Source: JAWLGW01 sp964569055
GTDB lineage: Bacteria; Planctomycetota; J058
Length of the DNA: 13,189 nt
Assembly (NCBI GenBank): GCA_964569055.1
Contig: CAZMSZ010000202.1
Coordinates: 1 to 13,189, forward strand
Direction of reading: 5' to 3'
Part shown: piece after piece, positions 8,112 through 13,189 of the stretch
Position numbering within the stretch: position 1 is the stretch's first letter
Layout: every line of letters begins with the position of its first letter
The notes under the pieces: model-generated
Seen by the model: only the letters and a program-made list of their open reading frames with translations
Told to the model about the DNA's origin: nothing
Database searches by the model: none
Position numbers and translations under genes: made by a program

Positions 8112-8133
8112 CCGTAGGATCACGCCCGGAGGA
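8112..8133 (+). promoter_or_regulatory. Serpin promoter -10 (TAGGAT) and ribosome binding site
   Basis: TAGGAT (8115-8120) within CCGTAGGAT is one base off the CCGTAGAAT element ahead of lysW and the CNNM gene. GGAGGA (8128-8133) is the Shine-Dalgarno, four bases before the ATG at 8138. Spacing implies a leader of only about 10-12 bases. No -35 box is recognisable. This suggests that the serpin is transcribed separately from the lys operon. Confidence 0.45.
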
Positions 8134-8137
8134 CGCC

Positions 8138-9391
8138 ATGCTCAGACTCGCCCTGGTCCCGCTCCTGCTCCTCGTGTTGGGCTCCACCGTCGGGGCTCAG
8201 GACCGCCCCGCGAAGAAGCCGCCCGCGCAGGCCCTCGGCGACGCGACGCTCGCGTTCGGCCTCGATCTGCATCGGCTGCTCGCGGCCGAGGGGGGCAACG
8301 TCTTCTTCTCGCCCTACTCGATCTCGGTCGCCCTCTCCATGGCGCGCGAGGGCGCGCGGGGCGAGACCGCGGCCCAGCTCGACCGGGTCCTCCGCCTCCC
8401 GCCCGCGCCGGCCGTGGCGCATCAGAGCCTGACTCCGCTCCTGCAGCCCGGCAGCGTCGAGGACTGGGCGAACGGCTGGGATCCCGACCAGGAGCCCGAG
8501 CTCGTCCCGGCCTACACGCTCGAGGTCGCCAACGCGCTGTGGGTGCAGGAGGGCTTCGACTGCCTGCGCCCGTTCACCAGCGCGCTCGAGGAGCGCTATG
8601 GCGCGCCGCTCCAGCGGCTCGACTTCGCCCACAGCGCGGCCGCCCGCGCGCGGGTCAACGCCTGGGTGGCCGAGCGGACCCGCGACCGGATCCGCGACGT
8701 CGTGCCCGAGGGCTCGCCCAGCCCCGACACGCGCCTCATGCTCGCAAACGCGATCTACTTCAAAGCCCCCTGGGACGAGCCGTTCGAGGCGGAGGCCACC
8801 CGCGAGCAGACCTTCCACACCGAGGGCGGCGAGGTGCGCGCGCCGTTCATGCGCACGGTGAGCCGCATGCCCTACGCCGAGGACACGATGGCGCAGGTGC
8901 TGACGCTCCCCTACCGAGGGGACGGCTGCTCGCTGCTGGTGGTCCTCCCCCGGGCGAAGGACGGCCTGGCGCCGCTCGAGCGCGACCTCACCCCTGCGCG
9001 CCTCGCGAGCTGGCTGGCGAAGCGCCGGCGCGTGCGCGTCGACGTCCAGCTCCCCCGCTTCGAGACGACCTACGCCGTCGACCTCTGCGACGCGCTCGCC
9101 CGCCTGGGCATGCCGCTCCCGTTCGACGAGCAGGCCGACTTCTCGGGCGTGACCGCCGCGGAGCGCCTGCGGATCGGCGCGGTGTTCCACAAGGCGTTCG
9201 TGGCGATCGACGAGAACGGGACCGAGGCGGCGGCGGCGACGGTGGTCGAGATGGCGACCTTGGGCCTGCCCCAGGCGGAGCCCGACCCGATCCCGTTCGT
9301 GGCCGACCGCCCGTTCCTGTTCGCGATCGTGCACGAGCTGACGGGCTGCGTGCTGTTCCTGGGCCGGATCGCCGACCCGACCGCCAAGTAG
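8138..9391 (+). CDS. Secreted serpin (serine protease inhibitor family)
   Basis: A 417-residue protein. Residues 1-20 (MLRLALVPLLLLVLGSTVGA, then QD) form a signal peptide, so the mature protein acts in the periplasm or outside the cell. Serpin landmarks appear in order: NVFFSPYSISVALSMAREGARGET (54-77), EVANALWVQEGF (129-140), MLANAIYFKAPWDEPF (201-216), MPYAED, VQLPRFETTY (303-312), FHKAFVAIDENGTEAAAAT (350-368), DRPFLFAI (390-397) and VLFLGRI. The reactive-loop hinge is GTEAAAAT, the small-residue pattern of inhibitory serpins that lets the loop insert into sheet A. Counting the hinge Gly361 as P15 puts P1 at Leu375 and P1' at Gly376, suggesting a chymotrypsin- or elastase-like target. The stretch after P1' to the conserved Phe is about four residues longer than in alpha-1-antitrypsin. 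Residues 89-127 are a longer insert than usual. It converges at 8 bases with the next gene. Confidence 0.94.
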   Translation: MLRLALVPLLLLVLGSTVGAQDRPAKKPPAQALGDATLAFGLDLHRLLAAEGGNVFFSPYSISVALSMAREGARGETAAQLDRVLRLPPAPAVAHQSLTPLLQPGSVEDWANGWDPDQEPELVPAYTLEVANALWVQEGFDCLRPFTSALEERYGAPLQRLDFAHSAAARARVNAWVAERTRDRIRDVVPEGSPSPDTRLMLANAIYFKAPWDEPFEAEATREQTFHTEGGEVRAPFMRTVSRMPYAEDTMAQVLTLPYRGDGCSLLVVLPRAKDGLAPLERDLTPARLASWLAKRRRVRVDVQLPRFETTYAVDLCDALARLGMPLPFDEQADFSGVTAAERLRIGAVFHKAFVAIDENGTEAAAATVVEMATLGLPQAEPDPIPFVADRPFLFAIVHELTGCVLFLGRIADPTAK

Positions 9392-9399
9392 TCGCTCCC

Positions 9400-10542
9400 T
9401 CAGCGCGCCGGGAGGCGCGCCGCCGGGAGCGGCCCTTCGTGGCTGAGGAGCGGCGCGAGGAGCGGGTCGGCGAGCACGGCCTCGATCGGGTGCGCGATCC
9501 CGTCGATCCGGCAGGTCGCCCACACCAGGCGGGCGCCGTGGCTGTAGTCGGCGTAGCTCCGCTCATGGACCGTGCTCAGCGGCTGGATCGGGCGGCCGTC
9601 GGGGCGGTGCCAGCCGTAGATCGCGACGCGGTCGGGGCGGGCCCACAGCCGGGCCGAGAGGACCACGTCCTTCTTGTGCCCGGCGAGGAGCACGCCCGAC
9701 GCCAGGCCGCGCGCCTCGCGCTGCGCCTCGATCCGGCGCTGGTGCTCGGCGGCGTATTCGGCGCTCATCATGGTCGGCCCCGGCGGGAGCGGGATCGGGC
9801 TGAGGCGACCCGGCGCGGCCGCCCAGATCGCGTCGACCAGCGCGACGGTCGGCAGCACGCACCCCAGGCGGTCGGCCACGCGCTGCGCGCCGTCGGCGCT
9901 GAGCGGCGCGCGGACGAAGTCGGCGTCGCTGCCGACGGCGAGGTAGTCGGGGGTCACCCACACCGTGACCTCACGCCACGCCCCGCCCGCGTCGCGCGCG
10001 CGGAACGCGACCGGGTGGAGCGTCCGCAGCGCCTCGGGCAGGTTGCCCGCCTCGAGCGCGGCGACCGCCTCCTCGTCGCGCCGCGCGCGCGGGAGCGGCG
10101 CGATCCGCGCCACGAAGGCCCGGCCGCCCTCGGCCCCGGCCGGGCGCGGGGGACAGCGCGGGTTGACGAACGCGCCCGGCGGCGGCGCGGCGCCGGCGGG
10201 GGCGCCCGGATCGGCGGCCGGCGCCTGCTCGAGCGCCGCGACCGTGAGCGGACCGACGACCCCGTCCGCGACCAGGCCGGCGGACGCCTGGAAGGCGCGC
10301 ACCGCCGCCTCGGTCCGCGGGCCGAACACGCCGTCCGCCGCGAGCGGCCGCCCGAGCGCGCGCGCCAGCGCGGTCTGCAGCGCGACGACGGCAGCGCCGC
10401 GGCTCCCGCGGGCGAGCAACGCGTCGCCCGCCCTCGCCGCGGCCAGCGACGTGGCCTCGTTCGGCGTGAGGTCGGCCCGCGCGGGGAGGGCGGCGAGCAG
10501 GAGCCCGAGCGACGCGAGCAGCGCGGCGAGGACGGTGCGCAC
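9400..10542 (-). CDS. Exported peptidoglycan-binding-domain protein with an unassigned C-terminal domain
   Basis: A 380-residue protein starting at GTG (10540-10542) with GGAGGT upstream. Residues 1-23 are a signal peptide with a likely cut after ARA. Residues 44-105 fit a PG_binding_1 domain: RGSRGAAVVALQTAL, then DGVFGPRTEAAVRAFQ, then DGVVGPLTVAALE. A Pro/Ala-rich linker follows (107-135). Residues 185-345 form a domain I recognise as recurring in hypothetical proteins of several phyla but to which I can assign no function. It contains WVTPDYLAVGSDADFVR, AQRVADRLGCVLPT, AGHKKDVVLSARL (287-299), YGWHRPDGRPIQPLS (309-323) and YADYSHGARL (330-339). The conserved His and Asp residues (H289, D292, H312, H326, D332, H335) would suit an enzyme or a metal site, but this is inference. 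It probably acts at the cell wall. It is convergent with the serpin. Confidence 0.78.
   Translation of the reverse strand: MRTVLAALLASLGLLLAALPARADLTPNEATSLAAARAGDALLARGSRGAAVVALQTALARALGRPLAADGVFGPRTEAAVRAFQASAGLVADGVVGPLTVAALEQAPAADPGAPAGAAPPPGAFVNPRCPPRPAGAEGGRAFVARIAPLPRARRDEEAVAALEAGNLPEALRTLHPVAFRARDAGGAWREVTVWVTPDYLAVGSDADFVRAPLSADGAQRVADRLGCVLPTVALVDAIWAAAPGRLSPIPLPPGPTMMSAEYAAEHQRRIEAQREARGLASGVLLAGHKKDVVLSARLWARPDRVAIYGWHRPDGRPIQPLSTVHERSYADYSHGARLVWATCRIDGIAHPIEAVLADPLLAPLLSHEGPLPAARLPAR
9403..9420. terminator. Hairpin between the convergent serpin and exported-protein genes
   Basis: GCGCGCC (9403-9409), loop GGGA (9410-9413) and GGCGCGC (9414-9420) form a perfect 7-bp stem. It starts 12 bases after the serpin stop and lies in the last codons of the opposing gene. 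It could stop serpin transcription before it runs into the neighbour. There is no T-run, and G/C stems are common here, so confidence is modest. Confidence 0.35.
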
Positions 10543-10543
10543 G

Positions 10544-10578
10544 AGGGACCTCCGGGCCGGACCGGCCCGATCGCTCTA
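10544..10578 (-). promoter_or_regulatory. Leader of the exported-protein gene: palindrome, candidate -10 and ribosome binding site
   Basis: On the minus strand a weak -10-like TAGAGC (10573-10578) is followed by a 17-base perfect palindrome with a single central base, CGGGCCGG-A-CCGGCCCG (10553-10569). Then comes the 14-mer GCCCGGAGGTCCCT (10544-10557), which holds the Shine-Dalgarno and overlaps the palindrome edge. The palindrome is placed where an operator or an RNA hairpin affecting initiation would act. Chance in GC-rich DNA is also possible. Confidence 0.3.
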
Positions 10579-10631
10579 GCCCCCGGCCTGCCGCCCCCGT
10601 GCGCGTGCGCCCGCCGCACGCGCGACGGGGC

Positions 10632-10728
10632 GCTACCCGTCTGCAGGGCCGACTTGCGAGGCCGTGCGGAGCTGACATCCCGACCCAGGGTTGCGCCGCG
10701 TGCCGCTACCCAGGGTGGGGCCGTGCGG
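10632..10728. repeat. Short direct repeats in the 219-base gap after the CNNM gene
   Basis: The gap 10543-10761 has no credible gene. Within it GGCCGTGCGG occurs at 10660-10669 and 10719-10728, ACCCAGGG at 10683-10690 and 10708-10715, and GCTACCC at 10632-10638 and 10705-10711. They may be binding sites or remnants of a local duplication. A 6-bp stem (10734-10739 with 10752-10757) just after the CNNM stop could contribute to termination. Confidence 0.3.
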
Positions 10729-10761
10729 CGGATGCGCGGCTCGCGCACGCTCCGCGCTGCG

Positions 10762-12069
10762 TCAGCCGCGGCTGGCGGTGGCGAGCGGGTCGGCGGCCTC
10801 GAGGCGGATCTGGATGCGGGTCGCGCGCCGGTCGTCGGCCTCGGTCACGACGAACACGGCGCCGTCGTGGACCACCTGATCGCCCTTGGCCGGGATCCGC
10901 CCCAGCCGGAGCGCTATGAACCCGCCGATCGTCTCGACGTCCTCGTCCTCGGGGATCCGGGTGCCGACCTCCTCGTTGAGGGTGTCGATGTCGAGCTTGG
11001 CGTCGACGTCGACCAGGCCCTCCGAGAGGCGGCGCAGCGGCACGTCCTCCTTGTCGTGCTCGTCGTCGATCTCGCCTATGATCTCCTCGATCAGGTCCTC
11101 GATCGTGACCAGCCCGGCCGTGCCGCCGTACTCGTCGGCCACGATCGCGATGTGGACCTTGCGCGAGCGCAGCTCGACGAGCAGGTCGGCCACGCGCTTG
11201 GTCTCGGGCACGAAGAACGGCTTGCGCGCCAGGCTGGCCCACTGCGCGCCGTTGCCGTCGCGGGTGGCGCGGAGCAGGTCCTTGACCATCAGGATCCCCA
11301 CGATCTTGTCGAGGCTGCCGTCGGTCACGGGCAGCCGCGACTTCTCGTGCTGCAGCGCGACCTCGAGCACGGCGTCGAGGTCGTCCTTGAGGTCGACCGA
11401 GACGATGTCGATCCGCGGGGTCATGACCTCGGCCACGTCCGCGTCGCGGAAGTACATCAGGTTCTCGATCACCCCCTTGGTCGCCTCGTCGATCACGCCC
11501 TCGCTCTCGCCCGCCAGCGCGGCCGAGAGGATGTCGTCGCGGACCTCCTGCTTCTCGTCGACCTCGGCCACGCCCCACAGGCGCAGCGCCAGCTGGGAGA
11601 GCCCGCCGAACACCCAGATCAGCGGCAGGCACAGGCGCTCGAGCACCACCAGCGCGCGCTCGAGCTCCAGCACCACGACCTCGGCGCGCCGCTCGCCGAT
11701 CGCGAAGGGGATCGTCTGCGCGAGCGCCACGAACACGCCCACGCCGAGCAGGAGCGCCTCGCCGCCGGCGAGCGCCCAGCGCAGGCCGTCGGCCTCGGGG
11801 ATCGCGAGCGAGGCGCGGCGCAGCACCAGCGCCGTCAGCGCGGCGACCCCGCACACCACCAGTGTGCCGCGCAAGGCCGTCAAGGCGACGAACAGCCGCT
11901 CCTCCCGGTCGAGGAGGGCGCGGACACGCTTCATGCGCTCGTCGTCGCGCTCGAGCAGCTCCTCGAACCGCGCCAACGAGTAGGAGCGAAGCGCTCCCAG
12001 AGCCAACGATGCGAAGCAACTGCCGATGGCCGCCGCGGCGACCACCAGCCAACCTATCGAAGGGTCCAC
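10762..12069 (-). CDS. CNNM/CorC-type membrane protein with paired CBS domains (HlyC/CorC family)
   Basis: A 435-residue inner-membrane protein. The N-terminal CNNM (DUF21) membrane domain has hydrophobic stretches at about 5-27, 60-85, 98-123 and 143-165. GVIDEATKGVIENLMYFRDADVAEVMTPRIDI (191-222) leads into two CBS repeats, with KSRLPVTDGSLDKIVGIL (243-260) in the first. DEYGGTAGLVTIEDLIEEIIGEI (312-334) is the family signature at the end of the second. Residues about 347-425 are the CorC_HlyC domain (ETIGGFIALRLGRIPAKGD, 379-397). Relatives handle magnesium or cobalt efflux and magnesium homeostasis, with nucleotide sensing through CBS domains; older haemolysin names are misleading. GTG 12069 gives the membrane helix directly after MDPS. 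No Shine-Dalgarno precedes it, and a TAGAAT -10 lies only 9 bases upstream, so the mRNA may be leaderless. It is divergent from ftsH. Confidence 0.88.
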   Translation of the reverse strand: MDPSIGWLVVAAAAIGSCFASLALGALRSYSLARFEELLERDDERMKRVRALLDREERLFVALTALRGTLVVCGVAALTALVLRRASLAIPEADGLRWALAGGEALLLGVGVFVALAQTIPFAIGERRAEVVVLELERALVVLERLCLPLIWVFGGLSQLALRLWGVAEVDEKQEVRDDILSAALAGESEGVIDEATKGVIENLMYFRDADVAEVMTPRIDIVSVDLKDDLDAVLEVALQHEKSRLPVTDGSLDKIVGILMVKDLLRATRDGNGAQWASLARKPFFVPETKRVADLLVELRSRKVHIAIVADEYGGTAGLVTIEDLIEEIIGEIDDEHDKEDVPLRRLSEGLVDVDAKLDIDTLNEEVGTRIPEDEDVETIGGFIALRLGRIPAKGDQVVHDGAVFVVTEADDRRATRIQIRLEAADPLATASRG

Positions 12070-12078
12070 GCGAGATCG

Positions 12079-12089
12079 ATTCTACGGCC
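12079..12089 (-). promoter_or_regulatory. CNNM gene promoter -10 (TAGAAT), implying a leaderless transcript
   Basis: On the minus strand GGCCGTAGAAT (12079-12089) is identical to the element ahead of lysW. TAGAAT ends at 12079, 9 bases before the GTG at 12069, so transcription would begin about 2-4 bases before or at the start codon. TTTCGA (12102-12107) at 17-base spacing is a weak -35 candidate. The intervening bases, CGATCTCGC, contain no ribosome binding site. Confidence 0.5.
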
Positions 12090-12145
12090 CACGCCGCGGA
12101 ATCGAAAGGCGTGGAGCGGACCGCGGCCATCGCCGGCTGCTTCTG

Positions 12146-12174
12146 TTGACAGGCGGGCCGCACGCCCCTAACGT
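12146..12174 (+). promoter_or_regulatory. ftsH promoter: TTGACA, 17-base spacer, TAACGT
   Basis: A perfect -35 box TTGACA (12146-12151) is followed after exactly 17 bases by TAACGT (12169-12174), a reduced -10. It is the only canonical housekeeping-type -35 I see in the window. The predicted transcription start near 12181 leaves about 48 bases of leader before the TTG at 12229. No heat-shock CIRCE element or similar inverted repeat was noticed. Confidence 0.55.
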
Positions 12175-12228
12175 CTCCCCGAACCTGCCCGGGGTCCCCA
12201 TCCGCCCGGTCAGCTCCTGGAGCGCGCC

Positions 12229-13189
<961 letters not shown>

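Noticed and set aside
8120..9523. A 467-codon minus-strand frame opposite the serpin
   Set aside because: Charged, repetitive composition typical of reverse-complement reading of GC-rich genes. The serpin frame is unmistakable.
8539..12171. A 1210-codon plus-strand frame over the serpin, exported-protein and CNNM genes
   Set aside because: It is out of frame with the serpin and antisense to two genes with clear motifs. Its composition is Arg/Ala/Gly/Pro-rich with no domains.

Overview
This is a very GC-rich bacterial window with dense coding, strong G/C preference at third codon positions, frequent GTG and TTG starts, and short intergenic gaps (none reaches 300 bases). The gene content points to a bacterium outside the well-studied groups. 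It has a LysW carrier-protein amino acid pathway (known from Thermus/Deinococcus, archaea and scattered other bacterial phyla), a secreted serpin, a secreted peptidoglycan-binding protein with an unassigned domain, and a Y1-type transposase-like protein of a kind I associate with Myxococcota and Planctomycetota. I would guess a GC-rich planctomycete or myxobacterium-like lineage, but the window alone cannot settle this.

Layout. Bases 2-184 (+) are the last 60 codons of an M20-family amidohydrolase, ending in a strong inverted repeat. 341-1444 (-) is a Y1/HUH transposase-like gene with inverted repeats on both sides. 1640-2671 (-) is a membrane metal-dependent hydrolase of the YdjM/DUF457 type. 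Divergent from it, 2811-7985 (+) is a compact six-gene operon, lysW-lysX-lysY-lysZ-lysJ-lysK. 8138-9391 (+) is a secreted serpin, converging at 8 bases with 9400-10542 (-), an exported peptidoglycan-binding-domain protein. 10762-12069 (-) is a CNNM/CorC-type membrane protein. Divergent from it, 12229 onward (+) is FtsH, which runs off the window end.

How the genes work together. The centre is a LysW-protected biosynthetic line. The 56-residue acidic carrier LysW ends in Glu. LysX (ATP-grasp) couples the substrate amino group to that Glu. LysZ phosphorylates the side-chain carboxylate, LysY reduces it to the semialdehyde, LysJ transaminates it, and LysK hydrolyses the product off LysW. Genes overlap or lie within 18 bases of each other, so expression is probably from one promoter ahead of lysW. 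Homology alone does not say whether the product is lysine (from 2-aminoadipate), ornithine/arginine (from glutamate) or both. None of the aminoadipate-forming enzymes (homocitrate synthase, homoaconitase, homoisocitrate dehydrogenase) is encoded here.

Promoter signals are readable. lysW and the CNNM gene share an identical 11-mer GGCCGTAGAAT, and the serpin has the close variant CCGTAGGAT. For the CNNM gene this element lies only 9 bases before the start codon, which suggests a leaderless mRNA. FtsH has a canonical TTGACA -35 box. I found no rRNA, tRNA, CRISPR array, prophage or defence island, and nothing I can call an entirely new system. The items most worth following are the carrier operon's substrate, the serpin's target, the repeats around the transposase-like gene, and the unassigned domain of the exported protein.
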